Shown here: positions 1-9,537 of the stretch, piece by piece
Numbering within the stretch: the stretch's first letter is position 1
Layout: every line of letters begins with the position of its first letter
Translations under genes and position numbers: made by a program
DNA from: Nonlabens ulvanivorans
GTDB taxonomy: Bacteria > Bacteroidota > Bacteroidia > Flavobacteriales > Flavobacteriaceae
Reading direction: 5' to 3'
DNA: 64,000 nucleotides
NCBI RefSeq assembly: GCF_000755285.1
Contig: NZ_BBMK01000001.1
Span: 744,001-808,000, forward strand
The notes under the pieces: generated by a model
What the model saw: only the letters and a program-made list of their open reading frames with translations
The model's database searches: none
What the model was told of the DNA's origin: nothing

Positions 1-925
1 AGAAATGGGTGCGCAATCGCATTCTATGGAAATATCAATGTTGCACTGTAAAAATTGTGGGGGGGCAAACCAGCACATTGAAGAAAGCTATAAGTCATTG
101 CATTGCGTTTACTGCACTATGCCACTTATTATTGAGGATAGTTATCAAGAAGATTGGATTGTGCCTGGAGCGGTTTTACCGTTTAAACTAGATCAAAAAA
201 AAGCACATCAGATTTTTAAGAAATGGGTTGATGGGTTATGGTGGGCACCTAATAATTTACAACGCGCTACTATCAATCCAGAATTTACTAAAGGACTTTA
301 TGTGCCTTATTGGACCTTTGATGCTCAATTAGTTGCGGACTATGAAGGTCAACGAGGAGATTATTATTATGTTACCAAAACCGTAGGTTCTGGTAAAAAT
401 AAACGTACAGTTCAAGAGCGTAGAACTAGCTGGTCACCTGCTGCGGGAACTATTAATGGTTTTGTTGATGACACACTTGTAAAAGCTACAAAACAACGTG
501 GTAGTCAAATTCCTCGAGAAGTAAGCAACTGGAGTCTAGATGATTTGAAAAATTTTGATACTAAATACCTAGCAGGTTATGTTACTGAGAAGTATACTAT
601 ACCACTCAAAGATGGTCATTTAGTCGCAAATAAAGAAGCTGAAAAGATTGCTCAAAATTGGATTCGTAGTGATATAGGTGGAGATACACAGCGTATAAGC
701 GCTATGGATATGCAACTGTCAGAAGAGACTTTTAAGCATATTTTACTTCCAGTTTATATCAGTTCGTATAATTTCAATGGTACTAAATTTAACTTCTTTG
801 TAAATGGACAGACTGGCGCTATTTATGGAAAACGACCTTACTCATTTTGGAAGATTTTTCTGGCTGTATTAGCGGCGATTCTTATAATTGTTCTCATTAC
901 TGTCGTAGCGCAATATGGTGGTTAG
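1..925 (+). CDS. Zinc-ribbon membrane protein, 5' end outside window
   Basis: The frame is open at the first base, so the gene probably begins upstream; the first ATG is at 5. Near the N-terminus two CxxC pairs (CKNC and CVYC) form a likely zinc ribbon. A soluble middle part is rich in aromatic residues and includes a VPYWTFDA segment. One transmembrane helix lies close to the C-terminus (about residues 282-301). The layout matches Bacteroidota proteins often labelled 'primosomal protein N-prime/helicase-like zinc ribbon', but no helicase motif is visible and the function is unknown. The first zinc knuckle reads CGGAN because of a seven-G tract at 59-65; CGAN would be usual. Confidence 0.6.
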   Translation, partial: EMGAQSHSMEISMLHCKNCGGANQHIEESYKSLHCVYCTMPLIIEDSYQEDWIVPGAVLPFKLDQKKAHQIFKKWVDGLWWAPNNLQRATINPEFTKGLYVPYWTFDAQLVADYEGQRGDYYYVTKTVGSGKNKRTVQERRTSWSPAAGTINGFVDDTLVKATKQRGSQIPREVSNWSLDDLKNFDTKYLAGYVTEKYTIPLKDGHLVANKEAEKIAQNWIRSDIGGDTQRISAMDMQLSEETFKHILLPVYISSYNFNGTKFNFFVNGQTGAIYGKRPYSFWKIFLAVLAAILIIVLITVVAQYGG

Positions 926-928
926 TTT

Positions 929-942
929 GCTTTCGCGAAAGC
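929..942. repeat. Palindrome GCTTTCGCGAAAGC (copy 1)
   Basis: Perfect 14-bp palindrome just after the stop codon of the zinc-ribbon gene and before the shared terminator. Intergenic copy. Confidence 0.9.
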
Positions 943-946
943 GCAT

Positions 947-980
947 AAAAAGGCCTAGTAAGTGATTTCTAGGCCTTTTT
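947..980. terminator. Bidirectional rho-independent terminator
   Basis: Inverted repeat AAAAAGGCCTAG / CTAGGCCTTTTT with a 10-nt loop lies between two convergent genes. The A and T tracts let it act in both directions. Confidence 0.85.
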
Positions 981-997
981 ATAAAATAGACTTTATA

Positions 998-2644
998 CTA
1001 TTTAGTAATCGTTAGGGTTCCTAGATGTGAACCTTCTTTATTAGATCCATAAATTAAATATTTCCCAGCGCCCTTTTGATAGGTTACAGAAGGTCTAACT
1101 ACCAACTGGTTTTTCTCATAGTCTGTAGGGTCGATACGCTCCATATCACCAGTAGAATCATCAAATGTGAAAATTACCGGTATCATTTTTTTAATATTAC
1201 GTACTTTTTTAACATCGTCGATATCTGTAGTTCCTATGTTTTTAGGGTCATCATTCACTAATAGGCTTAGTTTTCCATTTTCATATAATGCTACACTACT
1301 TAAATATTCAGGTCCTTCACCTAGTATAGCTAGTGGGAACAATACTCCAACACCTACGCTTACAGAACCATTTGCCATTCCTCCAGCGAGACCTATTGAA
1401 AATTGAGTTACCGTTACCTGTTGCTCTTTAGGGACTACATTACTCCAGTCCATAGTACCATCTTGATTTAAAGCGGTAACAATGATCTCATTTGTACTGT
1501 ATGTAATAGGAGTAAAAGCTAGTGGTCCTATACCAGATGTATTTCCTACATAAGTAGTGTACCATTCTGATAATACAATAACACCACCATTTTCTCTTTC
1601 AATAAGGTGTGTAATGCGATAAAATGGTTTTAAATCCTTACCTTTCTTTGCACGTCTTTCACCTATTAATTTAGTTTTAGTTTCAACACTGAATTCGTTG
1701 AACGTCTCTTTTACCACTCTGTTATCACTGGTTTCTACGGCAACATCAAATATTCCTTCTAGTCTCCAGTCTGCTCGACCACTTTTTCTAAGATTAGAAT
1801 AGAATCCTATTAACTGCAATCTACCATCTGCAGTATTAATTACATTACAGTTCAGTACTTTTTTACCTTTTAAATCAATGTCGATATCCTCTTTAGCATA
1901 TCCTTTAGAAGCATAGTATGCATGTACAGTTAAGTTGGTTTCAGTTGTTTTTTTTGCTTTGTTACGGTAACTATCGCTTATCACAACAAATATGTCACCT
2001 TTGTCATTTACTTCAAAATCGTCGAGACTAAACTCTAAATCTTTACGATCTTTAAATTGTAAGTCTACGGCTTCATTATGTACCGCAGCAAGCGTCTTAT
2101 CTAATAATGCGATTTCATACCTTAGTTTTTCATCTCTTTCAAAAATTCCTACGTGCATCACTAGGTAATTAACACCATCATATGAAGGTTCAAAAAAGAA
2201 AGCCCCTTTTTGTGATCTTTTAGGAACGTTTACAGCTAGAACGGTTTTAGGTTTTCCTAAAACTAGCTTCTCATCAATAGAGTATGCAGCAAAAACACTT
2301 TTCTTTGCTTTCTTATCATAATAAGATCCAAAAAGAAAGACCTCGCCATCAATAATAGCCAGGTCTTCTATGGTTACTTTACCTCCATTTATTTTATCAA
2401 ACTTGATTTGTTTACTTTTTAAAAACTTGTTTGAGCCAGATTCAAATGTTTGTACATAGAACATCTTCTTTTGTCTAGCTAGTGTATAAACAACGTTATT
2501 TTTTTCTCCTGCGATGTATGTGACATCACCTTTTTTGGCTGTTATCTTTGGACCGAAATCTAGAGTTACATTACCTACTTGCATTTGAGCCTGAGCTTGA
2601 AAACTAATCACGGTGATTAGCAGGGTAAATAATAGTTTTTTCAT
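998..2644 (-). CDS. Exported protein of unknown function
   Basis: 548 residues with a clear signal peptide (about 1-19, ending QAQA). The mature protein is a run of short beta strands with repeated patterns such as 'D.EVFLFGSYYD' and 'DGRLQLIGFYS', which suggests a beta-propeller-like fold. No catalytic motif is recognised. A hydrophobic Gly-rich stretch lies around residues 415-440. It is a single gene between terminators and is probably periplasmic or outer-membrane associated. The family function is unknown to me. Confidence 0.75.
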   Translation of the reverse strand: MKKLLFTLLITVISFQAQAQMQVGNVTLDFGPKITAKKGDVTYIAGEKNNVVYTLARQKKMFYVQTFESGSNKFLKSKQIKFDKINGGKVTIEDLAIIDGEVFLFGSYYDKKAKKSVFAAYSIDEKLVLGKPKTVLAVNVPKRSQKGAFFFEPSYDGVNYLVMHVGIFERDEKLRYEIALLDKTLAAVHNEAVDLQFKDRKDLEFSLDDFEVNDKGDIFVVISDSYRNKAKKTTETNLTVHAYYASKGYAKEDIDIDLKGKKVLNCNVINTADGRLQLIGFYSNLRKSGRADWRLEGIFDVAVETSDNRVVKETFNEFSVETKTKLIGERRAKKGKDLKPFYRITHLIERENGGVIVLSEWYTTYVGNTSGIGPLAFTPITYSTNEIIVTALNQDGTMDWSNVVPKEQQVTVTQFSIGLAGGMANGSVSVGVGVLFPLAILGEGPEYLSSVALYENGKLSLLVNDDPKNIGTTDIDDVKKVRNIKKMIPVIFTFDDSTGDMERIDPTDYEKNQLVVRPSVTYQKGAGKYLIYGSNKEGSHLGTLTITK

Positions 2645-2713
2645 TGGTTGGTTTTTATCAAGTTTGCAATATAAGCACTTCTTGTATATATTTTCTTTGG
2701 TCTTTTCTAAAGC

Positions 2714-2752
2714 AAAAAATCTGCTTAAGAATCACTTCTGAAGCAGATTTTA
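2714..2752 (-). terminator. Terminator after the aldehyde dehydrogenase gene
   Basis: Inverted repeat AAAATCTGCTT / AAGCAGATTTT lies downstream of the stop codon at 2772 on the minus strand, followed there by a T run. Confidence 0.8.
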
Positions 2753-2771
2753 TATTGAATTAATTTGATTT

Positions 2772-4325
2772 CTATAAATCAAATTTAATTCCTTGTGCTA
2801 GTGGTAACTCATCAGAGTAGTTCACCGTATTGGTTTGTCTTCTCATGTATACTTTCCAAGCATCACTTCCAGACTCGCGTCCACCACCGGTTTCTTTTTC
2901 ACCTCCAAAGGCGCCACCTATCTCAGCACCACTAGTTCCTATGTTTACGTTTGCAATTCCACAATCGGACCCTGCAAATGATAAGAACTTTTCAGCTTCT
3001 TTCATTTCATTTGTCATAATAGCACTCGACAATCCTTGTGCCACACCATTTTGTTTCTCGATAGCATTCTCTACTTCACCAGAATATTTCATTAAGTATA
3101 AAATAGGAGCAAATGTTTCGTGTTGAACAATTTCAAAATGATTCTCTGCCTCTATAATTGCAGGTTTTACATAGCAACCGCTTTCATAGCCTTCACCTTC
3201 TAGAACACCACCATCAACTAATACGTTTCCACCTTCGGCTTTTGCTTTTTCAATAGCTGCTAAATAAGTTTTTACTGAATCCTTATCAATTAACGGACCT
3301 ATATGATTTTTTTCATCTAACGGATTACCTATAGTCAACTGACCATAAGCACCAACGATTGCATCACGTACTTTATCATAAACAGAGTCGTGAATGATTA
3401 ATCTTCTTGTTGATGTACAACGTTGTCCAGCAGTACCTACAGCGCCAAATACTGCACCTGGCACGACTACTTTTAAGTCTGCAGTAGGAGTAATGATGAT
3501 AGCATTATTACCACCTAATTCTAATAAAGATTTTCCAAAGCGCTGGGCAACTGTTGCGCCTACTATCCTTCCCATTCTAGTAGATCCCGTAGCAGATATT
3601 AAAGGAATTCTAGAATCAGTTGTCATCATTTCACCTACTTTGTAGTCTCCATTAATGATACTTGAAATACCTTCTGGTAAATTGTTTTCTTTTAAAATTG
3701 CAGCTATAATATTTTGACAAGCAACGGTACATAAAGGTGCTTTTTCAGAACCTTTCCATACACATACATCTCCACAAATCCAAGCAAGTGCTGTATTCCA
3801 AGCCCAAACAGCTACCGGGAAATTAAATGCAGATATGATTCCAACCACACCTATAGGATGCCATTGTTCTCTCATCACGTGTCCAGGTCTTTCAGAAGGT
3901 ATTACTTGACCATTAAGTTGTCTTGATAAGCCTACTGCAAAATCACAGATGTCAATCATCTCCTGAACTTCTCCATAACCTTCTTGTAAAGATTTGCCCA
4001 TCTCATAAGAAACTAACTTTCCTAGAGGTTCTTTAAGGTCTCTTAGTTTGTTACCAAATTGTCTTACTATTTCTCCACGTTGTGGTGCAGGCATAGCTCT
4101 AAAAGAGATAAAAGCCGCTTGAGCTTTTTCCATGACCTTATCATAGTCTGCTTGAGTAGTAGTCGTGACTTTACCTATCAGTTTTCCATCAACTGGTGAA
4201 TAAGAAGCTATTTCTTCTCCGTTACCAAAATGGTTATTACCTGTAGAAGTACCATGATTGATATCTTTAATTCCTAGTTGTTTTAAAGCTTCATCCATAC
4301 CGAAGCTACTTGCAATATTTGACAT
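2772..4325 (-). CDS. amaB: Aldehyde dehydrogenase, ALDH7 / aminoadipate-semialdehyde type
   Basis: 517 residues. It oxidises an aldehyde, probably alpha-aminoadipate semialdehyde in lysine breakdown, with NAD(P). Visible motifs are the NAD-site Asn region (AFNFPVAVW), the catalytic Glu in LLELGGNN and the catalytic Cys in GQRCTSTRR. The open frame extends upstream to 4415, but that would overlap gpsA and adds 30 residues unlike the family. The ATG at 4325 (MSNIASSFG) lies 14 nt after the gpsA stop and is preferred. It is probably co-transcribed with gpsA. The symbol amaB rests on resemblance to ALDH7 proteins; the substrate is inferred. Confidence 0.85.
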   Translation of the reverse strand: MSNIASSFGMDEALKQLGIKDINHGTSTGNNHFGNGEEIASYSPVDGKLIGKVTTTTQADYDKVMEKAQAAFISFRAMPAPQRGEIVRQFGNKLRDLKEPLGKLVSYEMGKSLQEGYGEVQEMIDICDFAVGLSRQLNGQVIPSERPGHVMREQWHPIGVVGIISAFNFPVAVWAWNTALAWICGDVCVWKGSEKAPLCTVACQNIIAAILKENNLPEGISSIINGDYKVGEMMTTDSRIPLISATGSTRMGRIVGATVAQRFGKSLLELGGNNAIIITPTADLKVVVPGAVFGAVGTAGQRCTSTRRLIIHDSVYDKVRDAIVGAYGQLTIGNPLDEKNHIGPLIDKDSVKTYLAAIEKAKAEGGNVLVDGGVLEGEGYESGCYVKPAIIEAENHFEIVQHETFAPILYLMKYSGEVENAIEKQNGVAQGLSSAIMTNEMKEAEKFLSFAGSDCGIANVNIGTSGAEIGGAFGGEKETGGGRESGSDAWKVYMRRQTNTVNYSDELPLAQGIKFDL

Positions 4326-4338
4326 ATCTATTATTAGT

Positions 4339-5334
4339 TTAGTCCAGCTTATCAGCCAGTTTTTTAAATACCTTTTTAGGGTTTTTGTTATCGTATAAGA
4401 TGCTGTAAACGGCATCTAAAATAGGAGTGCGAGCTCCTTTTTCACTGTTAATTTTATAGGCGCTATTAGTAGCATAATAACCTTCGGCAATCATGCTCAT
4501 TTCTAATTGAGCACTTCTTACAGTATATCCTTTACCCAGCATATTACCAAATAGTCTATTTCTAGAAAAAACAGAATATCCTGTTACTAGTAAATCACCT
4601 AAGTAAGCACTGTCATTGATGTTACGCTTCATTTTGTGTACTTTCTTGATGAAACGCTTCATTTCTCTAATAGAATTACTCATCAACACACTTTGAAAAT
4701 TATCTCCATAACCCAATCCATGAGCAATACCTGCAGCTATTGCATAGATGTTTTTAAGTACTGCTGCATATTCAGTACCTATAATATCATCACTAGTTTT
4801 ACAGTTAATATAATCACTGCTCAATTTTGAAGCGATAAGCTGTGCTTTCTCCTCATCTGCACAGGCGATTGTTAAGTAAGAAAGTCGTTCTAGGGCAACT
4901 TCCTCTGCATGACATGGTCCTGTTAGAACACCTATATCTTCTAGTGGTATGTTATAATGCTCGTGAAAATGCTCTCCAACAATTAATCCAGTCTCTGGGA
5001 CAATTCCTTTGATAGCACTAAAGATGATTTTACCTTTTAAATCTACCGTTAAGTTCTCTAACTCAGTATATAAAAATGCACTTGGAATTGCAAAAATGCA
5101 AACATCTGCATCTGCTACGATCTCATTGATGTCATTTGATAGCTTCAATTGTTTTACATCAAACTCTACTGAGCTTAAATAGCTAGGGTTATGATCGTTA
5201 CGCTTAATGTGTTCAATGGCATATACACTGCGCATATACCAGCCTACTTGATCTAGATTTTCACAAAGCATTTTTACGATGGCTGTAGCCCAGCTTCCGC
5301 CGCCTATTACCGCAAATTTTTTGTTATTCTCCAT
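4339..5334 (-). CDS. gpsA: Glycerol-3-phosphate dehydrogenase [NAD(P)+]
   Basis: 331 residues, the usual family length. It reduces dihydroxyacetone phosphate to sn-glycerol 3-phosphate for phospholipid synthesis in the cytosol. The N-terminal Rossmann motif is FAVIGGGSWATA. The conserved GPCHAEEV segment and the helix-rich C-terminal domain with the catalytic Lys (AVLKNIYAIAAG) are present. It is the first gene of a two-gene unit with the aldehyde dehydrogenase. The upstream gap holds a seven-G tract and an imperfect copy of the repeated palindrome. Confidence 0.93.
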   Translation of the reverse strand: MENNKKFAVIGGGSWATAIVKMLCENLDQVGWYMRSVYAIEHIKRNDHNPSYLSSVEFDVKQLKLSNDINEIVADADVCIFAIPSAFLYTELENLTVDLKGKIIFSAIKGIVPETGLIVGEHFHEHYNIPLEDIGVLTGPCHAEEVALERLSYLTIACADEEKAQLIASKLSSDYINCKTSDDIIGTEYAAVLKNIYAIAAGIAHGLGYGDNFQSVLMSNSIREMKRFIKKVHKMKRNINDSAYLGDLLVTGYSVFSRNRLFGNMLGKGYTVRSAQLEMSMIAEGYYATNSAYKINSEKGARTPILDAVYSILYDNKNPKKVFKKLADKLD

Positions 5335-5448
5335 AAGTTAATCTTGGATTGTAAAAATACCATTTTTAAGTGGATGACTCAACAGCGGCGCAGCAGTTGT
5401 TCACTAATCGGCTATGATTGGGGGGGTTAGAGTTATAGTTGATGATTA

Positions 5449-5463
5449 CGCTTCGCGAAAGCG
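5449..5463. repeat. Palindrome variant CGCTTCGCGAAAGCG (copy 2)
   Basis: Same element as the other copies but lacking one T in the left arm, so the symmetry is broken. It lies between gpsA and the lipoprotein gene. Confidence 0.8.
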
Positions 5464-5555
5464 TAATTGATATTATTCAGCTATCTGTAAATGAGTGTGT
5501 TAATAAGTTGGCACGCTTTTCGCAAACGTTGTAGTAACTATTAAATATTACGATT

Positions 5556-6451
5556 ATGAGAACATTTTACAAAATTTTAGGAAGCCTGTTGATTGCGGTG
5601 ACTATCGCAAGTTGTGAAACAGAAGTAGTGATAGGAGATGGTTTTGATAATCGCCCTATACTTAATGAGATCTTGAGTAATCAAGAATTATGGTATGTCG
5701 ATTTGAATAATACGCAAGGAAATCCGGATATTCCATTTATGACCAAAGCTTTTACAGTAAGTTTTGATTTTGGAACGTTGTATGCAAATAATAACTTGGT
5801 AGGTGTAGGTAGTGCTGGAGCTGGTCTAGGACTAGATGTAGGTAGTTATCAGGTATTAAATAATCAAGTTTCTATCTTACATGATATTGATGGATTGCAT
5901 GATTTTACAGTTGTGGTTTTAAACTACAACAGAATTAAAATGATTGATATGCATCGTGGAACGGTTTATTATCTCGATGGCTATAATCGTAACAATTTTG
6001 ATTATGACCAATTATTCTATGATAATATTCAGTATTTCTTACAGGAATATAGAGCATGGGAAAAAGTGTATACTAGTAACGTAGGAGCGATTAATGATTT
6101 TGATCAAGAGAACTATTTACAATTTACTCCAGGTTTTAATGGAGATGAGTTCAAGAGCTCTACAGATGGTAATGGTCTTAATTACAGTAGCTTATTCTGG
6201 GATTATACAGGAGAATATTGGATAGAAGATGAGACGCTGGATCAATTAACAAGCATTTAACTATGGATTATGATTTTATAGGCAATGATTATTTCGATCT
6301 TTACGTTATCAATGACAACACCATTGAATTGTATCATTCTGCATCAGGAACGACTTATGAATTTAAAGGTCGAGGATACATTCAATTAAAAAATACGACT
6401 GTAAAATCTAGATTAATAGATGCTAGTAGAGTAATTGAAAAGGAAAAGTAA
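5556..6451 (+). CDS. Putative lipoprotein, probably one gene with a frameshift
   Basis: The N-terminus MRTFYKILGSLLIAVTIASC has a lipobox-like Cys at residue 20, so a lipoprotein exported to the envelope is likely. The first frame stops at 6260. A second frame, open from 6233 and containing ATG 6263, continues with MDYDFIGNDYFDLYV to 6451. Together they give 298 residues if one base was lost around 6232-6260. The body is rich in Asp, Asn and Tyr and looks beta-stranded. The family is not recognised. Two separate overlapping genes are possible but less likely, because the 62-residue second part has no signal of its own. Confidence 0.6.
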
Positions 6452-6466
6452 AAAATTGGTTGGTTG

Positions 6467-6505
6467 AAAACCGTCTGTGGATCTCCCGAGATTACAGGCG
6501 GTTTT
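6467..6505. terminator. Bidirectional terminator
   Basis: Stem AAAACCGTCTGT / ACAGGCGGTTTT with one G:T pair, followed by a T run, lies between the lipoprotein gene and the convergent nadD. Confidence 0.75.
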
Positions 6506-6531
6506 TGTTGTTATAAATAATAATTAAGACC

Positions 6532-7128
6532 TTATTTATAAAAGTTCATTTCTTCAATATACTCTTGTACTTTGTGGTGCATGAAATAGCGTAAATCTTT
6601 CCCTTCTTTAATTCCGTTGCGGATCATGGTAGATGAGATTTCCATTATCGGAGCATCAATTTTTGTAACGCTTTTATGTTGAAGTAAATCTTTTGGGATA
6701 TCACCTTGTGAGATTCTAGGGTATACTATAATGTTATAGTCGTCTAGTATGACTTGATAGTTTTTCCACTTGTGAAGACCCTTTAAATTATCTTCTCCCA
6801 TAATCAATGTGAAATTATTGTCGGGATATTTTTCGGATAAATGAGCTAGTGTGTTTACCGTATAATTAGGCTGTGGCAGACTGAATTCGGCATTACTTGC
6901 TTTGATTTTTATGTAGTCTTCAGTAGCGATATATACCATGTGTAAACGCTGGTAGTCGTCTAGAAGAGTTGATTTTTTTTTATGAGGATTGTGTGGTGTT
7001 ACTACCATCCATATTTCATCTAGATCGCTGTTTTCAATAAGGTAATTTGCGATTGCTAGATGACCTATGTGAACAGGATTAAATGTGCCAAAATAAAGTC
7101 CGATGTTACTCTTCTTCATCTGGGCCAA
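6532..7128 (-). CDS. nadD: Nicotinate-nucleotide adenylyltransferase
   Basis: 198 residues. It transfers AMP from ATP to nicotinate mononucleotide in NAD synthesis. The nucleotidyltransferase signature GTFNPVHIGH lies near the N-terminus and the ISSTMIR motif near the C-terminus. The start overlaps the end of gmk by 23 nt, so it is the last gene of a yicC-gmk-nadD operon, an order common in Flavobacteriia. Confidence 0.93.
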   Translation of the reverse strand: MAQMKKSNIGLYFGTFNPVHIGHLAIANYLIENSDLDEIWMVVTPHNPHKKKSTLLDDYQRLHMVYIATEDYIKIKASNAEFSLPQPNYTVNTLAHLSEKYPDNNFTLIMGEDNLKGLHKWKNYQVILDDYNIIVYPRISQGDIPKDLLQHKSVTKIDAPIMEISSTMIRNGIKEGKDLRYFMHHKVQEYIEEMNFYK

Positions 7129-7705
7129 CTTTTTTATGAATAAAGCTTCTTACTATATCCTCAGCTTGTTGCTTTGCTATTTCAAGGTCTTCATTTTTAA
7201 TGATAACATCAAATTGTGGTGCCGTAGCCATTTCAGTACTGGCTTTTGCGACTCTCATAGCTATTTTTTCTTCAGACTCAGTCTTACGATTTTTTAGCCT
7301 TTTTTGAAGTTCATTGATAGAAGGTGGTTTTACAAAGATAGAAATACAGCGTTCTGGGAATTTACTTTTTAATCGCAAGCCACCTACCACATCAATATCA
7401 AAAATGACATTTTTACCTTGTGCCCATAGTCTTTCTACTTCACTTTTTAATGTGCCGTAAAACTGATCTTTATAAACTTCTTCAAACTCTATAAAATCAT
7501 TTGCCCTGATTCTATTTTTAAATTCTGGAATCCCTAAAAAATAATAATGAACACCATCAATTTCGCCTTCACGCGCTTCTCTTGAAGCTGCAGAGATGGA
7601 GAAGGCTAAGTTTAAATCTTCAATTTTTAAAAGATGTCTTACTAATGTGGTTTTTCCAGCGCCAGATGGTGCGCTGAAAACAATAAGTTTGGGTTGCACA
7701 GTCAT
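7106..7705 (-). CDS. gmk: Guanylate kinase
   Basis: 199 residues. It phosphorylates GMP to GDP with ATP. The P-loop is SAPSGAGKTT near the N-terminus, followed by the GMP-binding region (SREAREGEIDGVHYYF). Its start codon overlaps the yicC stop by one base, which suggests translational coupling. It overlaps nadD downstream. Confidence 0.95.
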   Translation of the reverse strand: MTVQPKLIVFSAPSGAGKTTLVRHLLKIEDLNLAFSISAASREAREGEIDGVHYYFLGIPEFKNRIRANDFIEFEEVYKDQFYGTLKSEVERLWAQGKNVIFDIDVVGGLRLKSKFPERCISIFVKPPSINELQKRLKNRKTESEEKIAMRVAKASTEMATAPQFDVIIKNEDLEIAKQQAEDIVRSFIHKKVGPDEEE

Positions 7706-8580
7706 TACAATACGTTCAACATTTGTTCTTTTACTTTCTCTAGCTCATCTTTCATTTGTACAACTAATTGTTGCATTACTGCATGATTTGCTTTACTACC
7801 TATGGTGTTGATCTCTCGACCTATTTCTTGACTTATAAAGCCCAGTTTTTTACCTTGAGAAATATCATTATCTAGTGTTTCTTTAAAATAATCTAAGTGA
7901 TTTTTAAGTCGTACTTTTTCTTCAGTAATATCATATTTCTCTAGATAAAAAATCAGTTCTTGTTCAAATCGATTTCCATCTACTTTTTCTTTGAGATCAC
8001 TCACTGCTTTCTCTAATCTAATACGTATATCTGCTAGACGAGTTTCATCAACTTCTTTTATTTGATCTAGAAGTTGATTGATATTGGTGATTCTTAAAAT
8101 AAATTCTTCTTTAAGACCTTTACCTTCATCTTGTCTATATTCATTAACAGCCTGAAGAGCTTCAATAGATGTTTTTTGAATGGCGTCAAATTCTTCTTGA
8201 GACACTTCTTCTATTTGAGTAGCAAATACATCTGGGAATTTAGACGCAATTTGTAACAAGCGACTATCATCACCTTCATTGTTAAGATGAATCCCTTGTA
8301 CGGTTTTCAACTGTTCTACATAAGACTGTAGCACTTGCGTGTTTAATTGAGCTGTGTTATCTACTCCAGTTTTTTCTACGTGAATAGCAAAATCTATTTT
8401 ACCACGAGACAGTTCACTTGCAGCAAGTTGACGTAATGGTAGTTCTTTTTCTTTGTAGGCGTTTGATAAACGCATATTAAGATCTAGGTTCTTACTATTA
8501 AGTGTTCTTATTTCTACAGTAATCTTTTTCTGGGCAAGTTGGGTAACGCTTTTACCGTATCCAGTCATGGATAGTATCAT
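7705..8580 (-). CDS. yicC: YicC/YloC family protein (endoribonuclease family)
   Basis: 291 residues beginning MILSMTGYGKS, the hallmark N-terminus of the YicC family. The C-terminal DUF1732-type part is visible (LGFISQEIGREINTIGSKAN). Members of the family in other bacteria have been reported to act as endoribonucleases. The role in this organism is not known. First gene of the yicC-gmk-nadD operon. Confidence 0.92.
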   Translation of the reverse strand: MILSMTGYGKSVTQLAQKKITVEIRTLNSKNLDLNMRLSNAYKEKELPLRQLAASELSRGKIDFAIHVEKTGVDNTAQLNTQVLQSYVEQLKTVQGIHLNNEGDDSRLLQIASKFPDVFATQIEEVSQEEFDAIQKTSIEALQAVNEYRQDEGKGLKEEFILRITNINQLLDQIKEVDETRLADIRIRLEKAVSDLKEKVDGNRFEQELIFYLEKYDITEEKVRLKNHLDYFKETLDNDISQGKKLGFISQEIGREINTIGSKANHAVMQQLVVQMKDELEKVKEQMLNVL

Positions 8581-8636
8581 ACTATTCTATAATTTAGAAT
8601 AGCAAAGATAAGTTAATCTCAAATCAAGCTTAAAAG

Positions 8637-9218
8637 TTACTCATCAATTTTACTACGCAACCTACTTAAAGACTGTTGTCTGATACCTAGAAAGGAGGCA
8701 ATCTCCTTAAGTGGTAACCGGTCTACAATAGCTGGATATAGTTCCATGAATTTAAGGTAACGACTAGTTGCATCTCTACTAATCATTCTAGCTTTTTCGT
8801 CCAAAAGGCCATGATACCTGCGCAGCATAATTTTATGAAAGGCGGTGGCTAGACCAGGATAAAGTTTGCTCATGTATTGAAAATCATCATACTTAAAGCA
8901 CAATACTTCTGCATCTTCTACACAATCAATCTGTATGTTAGATGGTTGTTGCTCGATATAGCTTACCATAGATGTGACAGCATCATTTTCTGCAACAAAT
9001 CTAGTTGTATGTAAGTTGCCACTGTCATCCATGATGCTACACTTTAAAATTCCTTTTTTCACAAAGTATATTTTAGTGGCTGTGTCTCCTAAATAAAGAA
9101 TGGTCTCTTTTTTCCGTACTTTTCTGACCTCCAAAAGATTGAAAACTTCCTGCGCATATTCTAGGCTAGGCGTGTTTTCATCCTCTGTAAGTTCGTGAAG
9201 GAACGATGGTAATTCCAT
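8637..9218 (-). CDS. Crp/Fnr-family transcription regulator
   Basis: 193 residues. The first ~130 form a cyclic-nucleotide-binding-like barrel (YLGDTATKIYFVKKGILK). The C-terminus carries a short helix-turn-helix (LKEIASFLGIRQQSLSRLRS). No Fnr-type cysteine cluster is seen, so an iron-sulfur sensor is unlikely. It is divergent from the haem operon across a 319-bp gap and could regulate it; this is inference only. Confidence 0.85.
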   Translation of the reverse strand: MELPSFLHELTEDENTPSLEYAQEVFNLLEVRKVRKKETILYLGDTATKIYFVKKGILKCSIMDDSGNLHTTRFVAENDAVTSMVSYIEQQPSNIQIDCVEDAEVLCFKYDDFQYMSKLYPGLATAFHKIMLRRYHGLLDEKARMISRDATSRYLKFMELYPAIVDRLPLKEIASFLGIRQQSLSRLRSKIDE

Positions 9219-9537
9219 AATAACTCAATTTTACTCTTTTCATGGATAAAGATGCTGCAAATAAATTAGAACACCTACTGATTGTGTAAACTTTAATATT
9301 GTGTAAATGGTTTAACGTTTATATTATCAGTTAGTTAAGCTGTGTTATTTTTTATGTTATTTTAAATATTAAGTATCCGATGAACTGTAAATATTCCTGA
9401 AATAACTCATGAGGTATTTAAATTGTCCGTAGTTTCTTCTATTCTAAATACACCTTTTTAAAATAATAGAATTAAGTCTTAGAACTACTTATCTTTATAC
9501 CTTACAACAGCATTTAACTCTAGTGATATAAAAGAAA
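9219..9537. promoter_or_regulatory. Divergent intergenic region before the haem operon
   Basis: A gap of 319 bp with no open frame that I can support. It should hold the promoters of the Crp/Fnr gene (minus) and hemD (plus). It contains two direct copies of ATTGTGTAAA at 9281-9290 and 9298-9307, starting 17 bp apart, a possible operator. No complete TTG-N19-TAnnTTTG promoter was found. Confidence 0.4.
9281..9307. repeat. Tandem 10-bp direct repeat ATTGTGTAAA
   Basis: Two exact copies (9281-9290 and 9298-9307) separated by 7 bp, within the divergent region between the Crp/Fnr gene and hemD. Possible regulator site. Confidence 0.4.

Noticed and set aside
4326..4415. Longer N-terminus of the aldehyde dehydrogenase
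   Set aside because: It would overlap gpsA by 77 nt and adds residues unlike the family; ATG 4325 fits better.
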